Positions 43,273-52,161 of a DNA stretch of 64,000 nt are shown here, in pieces (within the stretch, counting starts at the first letter, position 1; the number at the start of each line of letters is the position of its first letter). This DNA is from Salipaludibacillus aurantiacus. GTDB taxonomy: Bacteria > Bacillota > Bacilli > Bacillales > Salisediminibacteriaceae. Made by a program: the position numbers and the translations under genes. Location of the stretch: contig NZ_FOGT01000017.1 in assembly GCF_900111295.1 (NCBI RefSeq), forward strand, positions 1 through 64,000, given 5' to 3'. The notes under the pieces are model-generated. The model saw only the letters and a list, made by a program, of their open reading frames with translations. It searched no databases and was not told the origin of the DNA.

Positions 43273-44472
43273 ATGAAAGAACCTAGAATCTCTACAAAAT
43301 CCATTTGGGCAGGAGAAAGCGACTATCTTGCATTCGGAGCAACTCAAGTACCGGTTGTCCACAGCGTGTCATTCGGCTATAAGGACATGGACGAATGGTA
43401 TGACGTAGCAACTGGAAAGAAAGAAGGGCATATTTATGGCAGAAATACGAACCCGACCGTCCAGGCCTTTGAAGATAAAATAAGAATTCTTGAAGGAGCA
43501 GAGGCGGCAACAAGTTTCTCTACCGGAATGGCTGCGATCAGCAATACGTTAGGCACTTTTCTCTTCCCTGGCGACAGAATTGTCACTATAAAAGATACGT
43601 ACGGAGGAACGAATAAAATATTTACGGAATTCCTTCCAAAACAGCAGATTGAAGTGGTTTTATGTGAAACAGGAAATCATGAAGAAATCGAAAAAGAGGT
43701 CGCCAAAGGGTGCCAGGTGCTTTATTTGGAAACACCTACAAATCCGACAGTAAAGATTACAGACATTGAGCGTATGGCGAAAGCAGGGAAAGCGGCGGGG
43801 GCTCTGGTAATAATTGATAATACTTTTGCTACCCCGGTGAATCAGAATCCTCTTGAACTTGGAGTCGATCTGGTTATTCACAGTGCGACCAAATTTTTAG
43901 GAGGACACGCAGACGCCTTGGGAGGAGCTTTATGCGGTCCGGCAGAACTGGTGGAAAAAGTCTTCCATTACAGGGAAATAAACGGGGCTACCCTCGATCC
44001 AATGGCAGCGTATTTGTTGTTAAGAGGGATGAAAACGCTGAAGCTGAGGATTGATAAACAAAATGAAAATGCTATGAAAATAGCCTCCTTCTTAAAATCA
44101 CTGGAAATGGTCGACTCTGTCTTTTATCCTGGCTTGGCAGAACACCCGGGCCATGAGATTGCCAAGAAGCAGATGAGAGGATATGGGGGCATGCTCAGCT
44201 TTTCTGTTAAAGGCGGTATTGAGACAGTCCGTCATCTTTTACCAAAACTTAAATATGCCAACCGTGCAGCAAATTTAGGAGCGGTTGAAACAATAGTTGG
44301 TCCGGCACGTACGACCAGCCATGTGGAATGCACTCCCGAAGAACGGGCAGCTGTAGGCATTGCCGAAGGATTGATCCGTTATTCAGCAGGAATTGAAGAT
44401 GTGGAAGACTTAAAAGAAGATTTAAAACAGGCATTTGCATCGCTTCCCGAAAGCGTATCTGTTAAAGGATAA
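43273..44472 (+). CDS. PLP-dependent Cys/Met metabolism (gamma-family) enzyme
   Basis: 399-residue trans-sulfuration family protein (cystathionine gamma-synthase/gamma-lyase type). PLP lysine Lys207 in IHSATKFLGGHADALGG; YGRNTNPT, TSFSTGMAAIS, IIDNTFATP and GPARTTSHVECT also fit. ATG 43273 is 7 bases after GGAGG; the nearer ATG 43267 is too close. In this operon (DoeA-like hydrolase, homoserine-dehydrogenase-like, aldehyde dehydrogenase) a gamma-elimination or replacement on a four-carbon amino acid is likely, but the substrate is unknown. Confidence 0.8.
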   Translation: MKEPRISTKSIWAGESDYLAFGATQVPVVHSVSFGYKDMDEWYDVATGKKEGHIYGRNTNPTVQAFEDKIRILEGAEAATSFSTGMAAISNTLGTFLFPGDRIVTIKDTYGGTNKIFTEFLPKQQIEVVLCETGNHEEIEKEVAKGCQVLYLETPTNPTVKITDIERMAKAGKAAGALVIIDNTFATPVNQNPLELGVDLVIHSATKFLGGHADALGGALCGPAELVEKVFHYREINGATLDPMAAYLLLRGMKTLKLRIDKQNENAMKIASFLKSLEMVDSVFYPGLAEHPGHEIAKKQMRGYGGMLSFSVKGGIETVRHLLPKLKYANRAANLGAVETIVGPARTTSHVECTPEERAAVGIAEGLIRYSAGIEDVEDLKEDLKQAFASLPESVSVKG

Positions 44473-44516
44473 ATGCTGTTTCTTACCAGAGATCCAATCA
44501 GGAGGTGAAACCTGCT

Positions 44517-45551
44517 ATGAAAATCGCGTTTATAGGGTTTGGCGGGGTGGGCCAGGCGCTCGTAAAGATTATAAAGGAAAGAAAAGAAAAGCTGAGTAAA
44601 GAACTTGGTCTGTCTCCTGTCATTGTAGCTGTGGCAGATATGATGAAGGGATCGGTCTATGATCCTGACGGACTGGATGAAGAAACACTGCTGGAAACCG
44701 TATCGACCCATAACCATTTAGAGAATTATCCGGGGCGTGCATCAACAATAAAAGGATGGGATAATTTCCAGACAATAAGAGAATCGAATGCCGATGTCAT
44801 TATAGAAGTCACCTATACAGATGTGAAGACAGGCCAGCCGGCAATTGATCATTGCAGAGCTGCTTTTGAAAGTAAAAAAAGTGTCGTGACTACAAATAAA
44901 GGACCAGTGGCGATTGCCTACAAAGAATTAAGTGAACTGGCTGAAAAGAGCGGTGCCTTCTGGGGATTTGAAGGAACAGTAATGAGCGGGACTCCCGCGC
45001 TCAGGCTGCCGTTTACTACCTTGGCTGGGAACGAAATTAAAGAAATAAAAGGTATATTAAACGGAACGACAAATTTTATGCTGACTGAAATGGAGAAAGG
45101 ATCAAGTTATGAGGAAGCTTTAAAAACCGCTCAGGAAAAAGGGTATGCAGAAGCAGATCCCACTAGTGACGTTGAAGGATTTGATGCCAGATATAAAGCA
45201 GTCATTCTGGCAAATGTCGTAATGGGGGCCTCGCTGACCGCAGACGATGTCCCGTGCGAAGGAATTACAAAGTTGACGAAAGATAAGTTACAGGAGGCGT
45301 TGGATAACAACCGGCATTGGAGGCTTATCGCTAAAATCAAACGGACAGAAGATGGCATAGAAGCCTCCGTAAAGCCTGAACTCCTTGACCATGCTGATCC
45401 GCTGGCAACTGTAGGGGGAGCGACAAATGCCATTACGTATGACTGCGATCTGGCAGGTCCGATTATGCTGACTGGGGCAGGGGCGGGACTGGTTGAAACC
45501 GGTTATTCCCTTCTGATTGACCTGATTCACTCCCGAAAAAGGAGTTATTAA
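44517..45551 (+). CDS. Homoserine dehydrogenase-like NAD(P) oxidoreductase
   Basis: 344 residues with N-terminal Rossmann motif IAFIGFGGVGQALVKII, the segment VIIEVTYTDVKTGQPAIDHCRAA, VVTTNKGPVAIAYKEL (conserved Lys of homoserine dehydrogenase) and GILNGTTNFMLTEMEKG, EADPTSDVEGFDARYK. No ACT domain. It should interconvert aspartate semialdehyde and homoserine or act on a related semialdehyde. ATG 44517 is chosen; the GTG at 44505 would overlap its own ribosome site. Confidence 0.82.
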   Translation: MKIAFIGFGGVGQALVKIIKERKEKLSKELGLSPVIVAVADMMKGSVYDPDGLDEETLLETVSTHNHLENYPGRASTIKGWDNFQTIRESNADVIIEVTYTDVKTGQPAIDHCRAAFESKKSVVTTNKGPVAIAYKELSELAEKSGAFWGFEGTVMSGTPALRLPFTTLAGNEIKEIKGILNGTTNFMLTEMEKGSSYEEALKTAQEKGYAEADPTSDVEGFDARYKAVILANVVMGASLTADDVPCEGITKLTKDKLQEALDNNRHWRLIAKIKRTEDGIEASVKPELLDHADPLATVGGATNAITYDCDLAGPIMLTGAGAGLVETGYSLLIDLIHSRKRSY

Positions 45552-45581
45552 ATTTAATGGAAGAAAGGTGGTGCGTCGGGA

Positions 45582-47018
45582 ATGCAGACGAAAGTTCGTA
45601 CTGAAAAAATGTTCATTGCCGGAGAATGGGTGAGCGGAAAAGAGACCTTTAATGTAAAAAATCCGCAAAATAGCCAGGTCATTGCTAAAGTTCCATTAGC
45701 CAGCAGTAAAGATATGCTGAAAGCAATCGAAACAGCACAGGATGTTTTCCAGCATCTCTCCTCATGGCCAGCCCATGAACGGATAAAGGTTTTGAATGGA
45801 GCAGCCGATTATATTGAGGGGAATCACGAAACTTATGCCAAGACCATTGCTTTGGAAGGAAGTAAAACGATCAATGAAGCCAGAGGCGAAGTAAAAAGAG
45901 CTGTGCAGACTATCCGGATCAGCGCTGAGGAAGTAAGAAGAATCCGCGGAGAAACAATAAATTTTGATCAGAGGGAAGGCAGTGAAAACAGAACGGGCTA
46001 CCACTACCGATTTCCGATTGGAGTAATTGGAGCAATTACACCGTTTAATGATCCTCTGAACCTGGTTGCCCACAAAGTCGGTCCGGCCCTTGCTGCGGGT
46101 AATCCGGTCGTCGTAAAGCCTGCTTCCGCTACTCCGTTAAGTGCTCTCCTGTTAGCTCACGCATTTGATTTCGCAGGGGTGCCAAAAGGATTCTTATCCG
46201 TTGTTCCCGGAGCCGGCAAAGATATTGGCGAACCTTTGGTGACTCACCCTGCTGTTAAGATGATTTCGTTTACAGGGGGACTTGACGCAGGCAAAAAGAT
46301 CGCCCACCAGGCAGGGCTGAAGAAGGTCGGAATGGAATTAGGCTCCAATTCCCCAGTTATTGTATTAAAAGATGCCTGCATGGCTGAGGCGGTGGCCAAC
46401 TCTGTCTCAGGAGCCTTTTCAGCAGCCGGACAGAATTGTATAGGAGTCCAGCGGATTTTAGTAGAAACACCTGTTTATCATGAGTTTGTGTCTTCATTTA
46501 CGGAACGGACAAAAGAATTGCAAACCGGCGATAAAATGTCTGAATGGACCGATATAGGGCCTATGATTAATGAAAAAGAGGCGAGAAGAGTGGAAGACTG
46601 GGTTCAGGAAGCAGTTTATGAAGGGGCTGTTATTGAAACAGGAGGAATAAGGAATGGCGCCTTCTATGAACCTACTGTTCTAACCAATGTTTCCAGCGAC
46701 TCTAAAATATATAAAGAAGAAGTTTTTGGTCCTGTCGTGCTAATTGAAGCAGTTAAAGATTTACAAGAAGCAGTCAAACGATCCAATGAAGTAAACTATG
46801 GGCTTCAGGCTGGTATTTTCACTAAAAATATAGATAACGCTTTTTACGCTGTACACCATCTTCATGCAGGAGGAGTTATGGTTAATGACAGCAGTGATTA
46901 CCGCATTGATGAAATGCCTTTCGGAGGAGTAAAAGGGTCAGGGCTGGGAAGAGAAGGGGTCCGCCATGCCATTAATGAAATGACGGAGCCTAAGGTTGTT
47001 TGCTTTAAACTTAGCTGA
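45582..47018 (+). CDS. Aldehyde dehydrogenase family protein
   Basis: 478-residue NAD(P)-dependent aldehyde dehydrogenase. Asn156 (PFNDP), Glu252 (MELGSNSP) and catalytic Cys286 (GQNCIGVQR) are intact; C-terminal MPFGGVKGSGLGREG. In the DoeA-like operon it may oxidise aspartate semialdehyde to aspartate, the role of DoeC in ectoine breakdown; this is inferred from context only. Last gene of the operon, 30 bases after the homoserine-dehydrogenase-like gene. Confidence 0.85.
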   Translation: MQTKVRTEKMFIAGEWVSGKETFNVKNPQNSQVIAKVPLASSKDMLKAIETAQDVFQHLSSWPAHERIKVLNGAADYIEGNHETYAKTIALEGSKTINEARGEVKRAVQTIRISAEEVRRIRGETINFDQREGSENRTGYHYRFPIGVIGAITPFNDPLNLVAHKVGPALAAGNPVVVKPASATPLSALLLAHAFDFAGVPKGFLSVVPGAGKDIGEPLVTHPAVKMISFTGGLDAGKKIAHQAGLKKVGMELGSNSPVIVLKDACMAEAVANSVSGAFSAAGQNCIGVQRILVETPVYHEFVSSFTERTKELQTGDKMSEWTDIGPMINEKEARRVEDWVQEAVYEGAVIETGGIRNGAFYEPTVLTNVSSDSKIYKEEVFGPVVLIEAVKDLQEAVKRSNEVNYGLQAGIFTKNIDNAFYAVHHLHAGGVMVNDSSDYRIDEMPFGGVKGSGLGREGVRHAINEMTEPKVVCFKLS

Positions 47019-47063
47019 TGGAATGGCGGGAAGAAAGGAGGGTGAGACAAAAGAATAGAAACC

Positions 47064-47963
47064 TTAGGCAGCCTTCTTCTTGAGAGGCTGTCTCTTCTTT
47101 TGAACAGTCAGAAGGACAGAGAGTATCACGAACAGCATTCCAGCGGCCTGCCAAATGGACAGCATATCATTAAACAGAGCAGTGCCAACAATAATTGCAA
47201 CCACAGGTTCCACTGTGGATAAAATAGCAGCACGGCTCGACTCTACGTAGGTCAGACCATAAGTATAAAAGGCGTAAGCGAGAACGGTTGCAAACAAAGC
47301 AAGCCCCAGCCCGTTCATAATCACACCCGGTTCTGCAAATAATTCCGCTTTAGTCCATAATTGGCTTGTAGGCACTAAAAAGAACGAACCGAACAGCATG
47401 GAATAGGCTGTAATGGTTAACGTGTGATACCGGCTGCTGACATATTTTCCGAATATGCTGTATAGGGCGTAGAAAAAGCCTGAGGCTAAGCCGAATAAGA
47501 TAATCATCGCGCTAACGTTCAACTGGCCGGCAGGAAGAAGGCCGACAGTGAGGCTGCATCCGGCAAGCATTAAAATTAATGCGGTTACTTTATTGCTTGT
47601 AAATGGTTCCCCAAACGTAAACCGTGAGATAACAGCTACGAAAACAGGCCCCGTATAGAGAAGAACAACGGACAGTGAAAGGGACGCCTCATTCATTACC
47701 GTAAAGAAGAAGTAATTAAAGAAAGCAATACTGACAATTCCTGTTCCCGCAAAAAAAGGCAGATCTTTTATTCTGACTTTTAAGAGCGCGCGTTTTTTTA
47801 ATAATAAATATGTAAAAATTAAAACCGTGGAAAAGGTTAAACGGATACCGACTACTTCCCAGGGGGTGAACCCATACACATATAAATACTGGACAAAAAG
47901 GCCTGTTATTCCCCAGAGGGCAGCACCGATAATAACCATTAAGTAAGCTGTGCTCACTTTCAA
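47064..47963 (-). CDS. EamA-family (DMT) transporter
   Basis: 299-residue membrane protein with ten hydrophobic segments in two EamA repeats (about 5-135 and 148-285). Motifs GAALWGITGLFVQYLY and TVEPVVAIIVG are typical. Likely exports or imports a small metabolite. The start is TTG 47963, 7 bases after GGAGG. Convergent with the aldehyde dehydrogenase operon. Confidence 0.85.
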   Translation of the reverse strand: MKVSTAYLMVIIGAALWGITGLFVQYLYVYGFTPWEVVGIRLTFSTVLIFTYLLLKKRALLKVRIKDLPFFAGTGIVSIAFFNYFFFTVMNEASLSLSVVLLYTGPVFVAVISRFTFGEPFTSNKVTALILMLAGCSLTVGLLPAGQLNVSAMIILFGLASGFFYALYSIFGKYVSSRYHTLTITAYSMLFGSFFLVPTSQLWTKAELFAEPGVIMNGLGLALFATVLAYAFYTYGLTYVESSRAAILSTVEPVVAIIVGTALFNDMLSIWQAAGMLFVILSVLLTVQKKRQPLKKKAA

Positions 47964-48056
47964 CAGAAGCCCTCCTTTTTACGAGATGTCCTGCTTTTTT
48001 ATAATGTTCTTATACGGCAGGCTGTTGAGCTGTCTTTCGGGTTTTCATAAAAAGAA

Positions 48057-48092
48057 GAAGAGTCTTTCCCAGCTTTATGGAAAGACTCTTTC
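48057..48092 (-). terminator. Terminator of degV-like gene
   Basis: AAGAGTCTTTCC pairs with GGAAAGACTCTT; on the minus strand followed by CTTCTTTTTATG. Confidence 0.88.
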
Positions 48093-48101
48093 ATCATACC
48101 A

Positions 48102-48956
48102 TCATTTATCTTCGTTGTGCCAAATCATTGCTAAAGTGCCTTCTCCAGCGTGAACAGCAATAGAGGAGCTGATCTCCCCGATAACAATATCAAGGTCAGG
48201 AAAGATTTCTTTTACCTTTGATTTTAGTTCCTGTGCTTTACTTTCTATATTGCCATGCATGATCTGGACTTGATTTATACGGTATTTATTGTAAGATTCA
48301 CCCAAAAGTTCCAGCATCCGTTTAATTGCTTTCTTCTCTGAACGGACTTTTTGGAACAACTCAAATTCTCCTTCTGGTGTGATCCGTATAATCGGCTTAA
48401 TTTGCAAAATATTTCCAAGGAGGTATTGAGTGCCGGACATTCTCCCGCCTTTATAAAATTGTTCCAGGCTTCCAAGTAAAAAGTAGTTCTCTGAACGGGA
48501 GGCAGCCTGCTGAAGCTTCTCTTGAATCTCCTCAGGCGGCACTCCCTTTTCAGCTAAAATCATTCCTTTTTCGATAAGTGTTGTAATGGCATAAGACATC
48601 GAATAGGAGTCTACAAGCTGGACATTGAATTCTGCCAAATCTCTCCCTGAAGCTGAACTGTTATATGTTCCGCTTAATTTTTTGGAAATATGAACTGCCA
48701 CTGCAGCATCATAGTTTTCTTTAAGCTTTTCATAAAGTTCAGCAAACCTTCCGGCTGATGGCTGAGAAGTTTTCGGCACTTCTTTATTTGAACGGATTCT
48801 TTCATACAGTTCTTCTGTAGTTAACTCAACACCATCTTCAAATGCCTCTCCATCAAATATAATCGAGAGCGGAAGGACATAAACATCAGGATGTTCTGAA
48901 AGTTCTTTAGTTAAATAAGCTGTACTGTCTGTCACCCACGCGATTTTTTTAGTCAT
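48102..48956 (-). CDS. DegV-family fatty-acid-binding protein
   Basis: 284-residue DegV/FakB-like protein. WVTDSTAYLTKEL at the N terminus, TSQPSAGRFAELYEKL, HISKKLSGTYNSS (lipid-carboxylate binding) and GGRMSGTQYLLGNILQIKPII match the family, which binds fatty acids for FakA kinase. ATG 48956 is preferred on family length; the ribosome site is weak for both candidate starts. Confidence 0.88.
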   Translation of the reverse strand: MTKKIAWVTDSTAYLTKELSEHPDVYVLPLSIIFDGEAFEDGVELTTEELYERIRSNKEVPKTSQPSAGRFAELYEKLKENYDAAVAVHISKKLSGTYNSSASGRDLAEFNVQLVDSYSMSYAITTLIEKGMILAEKGVPPEEIQEKLQQAASRSENYFLLGSLEQFYKGGRMSGTQYLLGNILQIKPIIRITPEGEFELFQKVRSEKKAIKRMLELLGESYNKYRINQVQIMHGNIESKAQELKSKVKEIFPDLDIVIGEISSSIAVHAGEGTLAMIWHNEDK

Positions 48957-49142
48957 AAAGATGTTCAGCTCACTTTCCAATTTCATTTAAGTTAGTTTTA
49001 TTATACAAGTTATTAAAATTTATACCAAGTACTAATAACTGACATTGATCTTTTTCGTCAAAAAAATAGCACTAAATACTCGTATAGACTGGATCACCTG
49101 CTATATAATGGAAGTGATTAATAATTAAAGAGGAGGTCTAGG

Positions 49143-49496
49143 ATGATAAATGAAGCCACTCTCATTATTCTGCTTGTTGTGTTAATGATGATGAATTTTT
49201 TCAGTGTAGGCTATTTATTTTTCGTATTGATAGATAAAATTCAAATGTCGAAAATTAAAACGACTTTTTATATCACTTTCCAGACGGTGTTTACTTTTCT
49301 ACTCGCACTGGCCATTTACCACTTTTTTCTATCCCGTTTTACGGACCCTGCCCATCTCGATTTTCCTAATCTCAGGGATTACAGTTTTTATTATGTAGTC
49401 GGCTGGAATGTATTTTTTGCTGTCCTGGCAATTTTATATATTGCTAATGCGGTTATACATCATATCTATGCGAAAAAGAAGGAGGCTGCATTTTAA
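49143..49496 (+). CDS. Membrane protein of unknown function
   Basis: 117 residues with three to four membrane segments (about 4-28, 40-62, 86-108) and a Lys-rich tail. AGGAGG precedes the ATG by 6 bases, so it is very probably expressed. No family recognised. Just upstream of the VbhA/Fic pair but separated by a possible promoter (TATAAT 49514-49519). Confidence 0.7.
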   Translation: MINEATLIILLVVLMMMNFFSVGYLFFVLIDKIQMSKIKTTFYITFQTVFTFLLALAIYHFFLSRFTDPAHLDFPNLRDYSFYYVVGWNVFFAVLAILYIANAVIHHIYAKKKEAAF

Positions 49497-49550
49497 CTTG
49501 ATAGAAAATATAGTATAATTAAGGGTAGTGTGAATGCGAAAGGTGTGGAG

Positions 49551-49730
49551 ATGCAGGTGAGAAAATTAAGTCAAGTCGAAACTGCACTTAAATCAGCGAA
49601 AGCATCGCTTGCTGTTGAAGGGTTAACGTTGAGCGAAAGGCAGGAACAACTTGTGAAAGACCAGCTGCTCGGCAGGATCAGTCATGATGCCTTTATGAAA
49701 AAAGCACTGGAACTGACCCGCAATGAGTAA
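49551..49730 (+). CDS. VbhA-like antitoxin of a Fic module
   Basis: 59-residue helical protein with the Fic-inhibitory motif [S/T]xxxE[G/N], here S19-LAV-E23-G24 in KASLAVEGLTLSERQ. This glutamate is expected to enter the active site of the partner Fic protein and block ATP gamma-phosphate positioning. The stop overlaps the fic start by 8 bases, a typical antitoxin-toxin arrangement. ATG 49551 follows AAAGGTG; the upstream GTG 49530 is possible. Confidence 0.85.
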   Translation: MQVRKLSQVETALKSAKASLAVEGLTLSERQEQLVKDQLLGRISHDAFMKKALELTRNE

Positions 49731-50325
49731 ATATGGAACGGGGGAATCAGCGTACTGTTATCCTGGGACAGGAGTACTGATTAACCATTTTAATATTAGG
49801 GAAGAAAGACAGCTGAGGCAAATGGATGCGGTGATAACCTCAAAAAGGCTGACCGAATTAGAGCTTCAGCCTGTAAGCGGGGACTTTAACCTGGAGCATT
49901 TAAAAGCTATTCATTATTACATATTTCAGGACATTTATTCTTTTGCAGGAAAACTGAGGGTGGAAAATATCTCTAAGGGAGGGTTTACATTCGCCCCTGC
50001 CATTCATCTGGAAGAAAGTTCAAAAAAACTTTTTACAAGAATCCAAAACGAAGTATGGCAGAACCATAATCATGAAGAAATGGCGGCTCTGCTTGCTTTT
50101 TATTTGGCGGAGATTAATGTACTGCACCCCTTTCGAGACGGAAACGGCCGTTCCTGCAGGGAATTTATCCGGACTTTGGCTCTGCATGGAGGATTTGTGC
50201 TTGACTGGGCAAGAGCAAATGAGAAAACAATATTAAAGGCTTCGATCGCATCAACGACACGGTTAGGCCCTTTGAAAAAAGTCATGAATCAGCTGATTTA
50301 TCAGGAGGTGTCAGGCAGCCCTTAG
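49723..50325 (+). CDS. Fic-domain AMP-transferase toxin
   Basis: 200-residue single-domain Fic protein. The complete motif HPFRDGNGRSCR at 135-146 supplies the catalytic His135, acidic Asp139 and phosphate loop. The upstream flap region FAGKLRVENISKGGFTFAP is also conserved. It should AMPylate a target protein when free of the antitoxin (in Bartonella VbhT and related FicT, targets are DNA gyrase and topoisomerase IV). A terminator hairpin overlaps its stop codon. Confidence 0.88.
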   Translation: MSKYGTGESAYCYPGTGVLINHFNIREERQLRQMDAVITSKRLTELELQPVSGDFNLEHLKAIHYYIFQDIYSFAGKLRVENISKGGFTFAPAIHLEESSKKLFTRIQNEVWQNHNHEEMAALLAFYLAEINVLHPFRDGNGRSCREFIRTLALHGGFVLDWARANEKTILKASIASTTRLGPLKKVMNQLIYQEVSGSP

Positions 50326-50346
50326 CATGTTGCCGGCACCTTTTTT
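50307..50346 (+). terminator. Terminator overlapping the fic stop codon
   Basis: GGTGTC(A)GGCA (50307-50317) pairs with TGCCGGCACC (50331-50340), followed by six T. The 5' arm lies inside the last codons of fic. Confidence 0.75.
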
Positions 50347-50471
50347 AGTGTTTTTGAATAGTATGAAACAGTAGGCTGAAGTTAGGGAAAAAAGGTGTTA
50401 AACGGCTAACCAAAAGGGTATGCTTAGTAGAAAAAGACAGTATTTTTAAAATAAGGAAGGAGTTCACGGCT

Positions 50472-52055
50472 ATGATAGTTACAATGGTATTATTCATATT
50501 TACACTTATCGCCTGGATTTTACCGGTTACGATTAAAACAAAGGGAAGTGTACATATGCTTCAGGTGAATTCCTACAGGAACGAGCGGTATATTAAGTGG
50601 ATGGGCAGTCATCGCACAAAAGTGTTTTTGAGGCTTGAAGTCCTTTATGCGCTCCCCCTTGTTTTACATGTTATCACTGATTCAGTAACAGTTAGTTTAG
50701 GAGCTGCTATTGCGGTATTTGTACTATTATTTTTTAATAATCTAAGCAACAAACCAGAAGAAAAGAAGAGTTTGGTCTATACCCCGCGGGTTCAGCGTCT
50801 ACTGGGGGCGACTTATATTATTTACGGGCTGACGGCGTCTGTTTCTATAAGTGTTGCAGGGTTTTTCAGTATTTTTGCGGCCCTGTTTATTCTCGTTTTA
50901 GCGGCTGTCTTCCCTTATTATATTGTCCTTCTTGCGAATACGATTAACCGCCCGATTGAGGCAAGAATCAGCCGGAGGTTTATTAACGATGCCAAAAGGC
51001 TTCTGAAAGCCTCACCCGGCCTGACAGTAATCGGAATAACAGGAACCGTTGCCGGAGCAAACGTAAAACACTTTGTTCAAACGGTATTATCATCAAAATA
51101 TAACGTTTTAATGACTCCTGAAAACCATACTTCTAAATTCGGAATTGCCCGGACAATTAATGAACAGTTAAAATCTTACCATGACATTTTTATTGCTGAG
51201 ATGAGTGCAGAGCAAGAAGGAGAAATCAGGGAGATTTGTGACCTGGTGACTCACAAGTACGGTATTTTGACAGATATTTATGCACAGATTCCTGACACAC
51301 TTGAAAACATGAAAAAAACAAAGTATGAGATAGTGGAAACACTTCCTGAGCAGGAGGGCGCGGCTTTTTTAAATATAGATGATGAGAATATAATGTCGTG
51401 GGAACCTCAAAATCCTTGCAGGAAAATATATTACGGGATAGACAGAGAGGATGCTGATCTTAGAGCGTCTAATATCAAATTTAGTGGTAAAGGCATGTCT
51501 TTTACGGTCACGACAGCTGATGGAAAAAAAGAAACATTCATTACAAAACTTCTTGGCAGGCATCATATTTATAACATACTTGCCGCGGCAGCAGTCGGGC
51601 TTGAAATGGGATTGTCTCTTAAACAGATGGCGGGGGCTGTGAAGAAAATGGCTGCTGTTCCGCACAACCTGGAGTTAAAACGTTCCTCAGGCAACATCAC
51701 TATGATAGATGACAGTTATAATTCAAATCCCGTCGGTTCCAAGGCAGCCATTGATGTACTTGGACATATGGCCGGTTACCGTATACTTATTACTCCTGGA
51801 ATCATTGAAACAGGAGGAAACGCCTATGAGATTAATAAAGAATGGGCGGGCTATTCAGCGGACAAATGTGATTATATTATTTTAGTCGGTAAAAAACAGA
51901 CAGAGCCGTTACAGGATGGTTTGAAAGAGGCCGGTTATCCGGATCAAAAACTGTATGTGGCTGAAAACCTCCAGGATGCAATGCAGCACATGTATAAAAT
52001 GGCTCCGGCTGACTCGATTGTGCTGCTGGAGAATGACCACCCGGAGACTGACTGA
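50472..52055 (+). CDS. Mur-ligase-like membrane protein with degenerate P-loop
   Basis: 527 residues. Four N-terminal membrane segments (about 3-22, 50-70, 75-95, 110-155), then a Mur-ligase domain: central region 180-390 and C-terminal domain with MIDDSYNSNPVGSKAAIDVL and ILITPGIIETGG, closest to MurF/MurT-type proteins. The ATP loop, normally GITGSxGKTTTK, reads GITGTVAGANVK, so the phosphate-binding Lys is lost. It may therefore have lost ligase activity or use another role in the cell envelope. AAGGAAGGAG lies 9 bases before the ATG. Confidence 0.8.
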   Translation: MIVTMVLFIFTLIAWILPVTIKTKGSVHMLQVNSYRNERYIKWMGSHRTKVFLRLEVLYALPLVLHVITDSVTVSLGAAIAVFVLLFFNNLSNKPEEKKSLVYTPRVQRLLGATYIIYGLTASVSISVAGFFSIFAALFILVLAAVFPYYIVLLANTINRPIEARISRRFINDAKRLLKASPGLTVIGITGTVAGANVKHFVQTVLSSKYNVLMTPENHTSKFGIARTINEQLKSYHDIFIAEMSAEQEGEIREICDLVTHKYGILTDIYAQIPDTLENMKKTKYEIVETLPEQEGAAFLNIDDENIMSWEPQNPCRKIYYGIDREDADLRASNIKFSGKGMSFTVTTADGKKETFITKLLGRHHIYNILAAAAVGLEMGLSLKQMAGAVKKMAAVPHNLELKRSSGNITMIDDSYNSNPVGSKAAIDVLGHMAGYRILITPGIIETGGNAYEINKEWAGYSADKCDYIILVGKKQTEPLQDGLKEAGYPDQKLYVAENLQDAMQHMYKMAPADSIVLLENDHPETD

Positions 52056-52110
52056 ATCATTAGCTTGAGCTGCTTTCTTAAAACAGAGAATTTACTTTTT
52101 ATAAATGCTT

Positions 52111-52136
52111 TATTAACCCCTCCTTTATTTGGGTAT
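52111..52136 (+). promoter_or_regulatory. Possible sigma-B promoter of the sugar dehydrogenase gene
   Basis: Perfect -10 GGGTAT (52131-52136) with TATTAA 14 bases upstream. The start would fall near 52143, inside the loop of the terminator hairpin, so the new transcript lacks the 5' arm and keeps the ribosome site free. Confidence 0.5.
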
Positions 52137-52160
52137 AGTTCCTTTTAAAGGAGGTTTTTT
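52114..52160 (+). terminator. Terminator whose 3' arm is the ribosome site of the next gene
   Basis: AACC(CC)TCCTTTA pairs with TAAAGGAGGTT, followed by TTTTTT running directly into the ATG at 52162. It would end transcripts coming from the Mur-like gene and hide the AAAGGAGG in any read-through RNA. Confidence 0.7.
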
Positions 52161-52161
52161 T

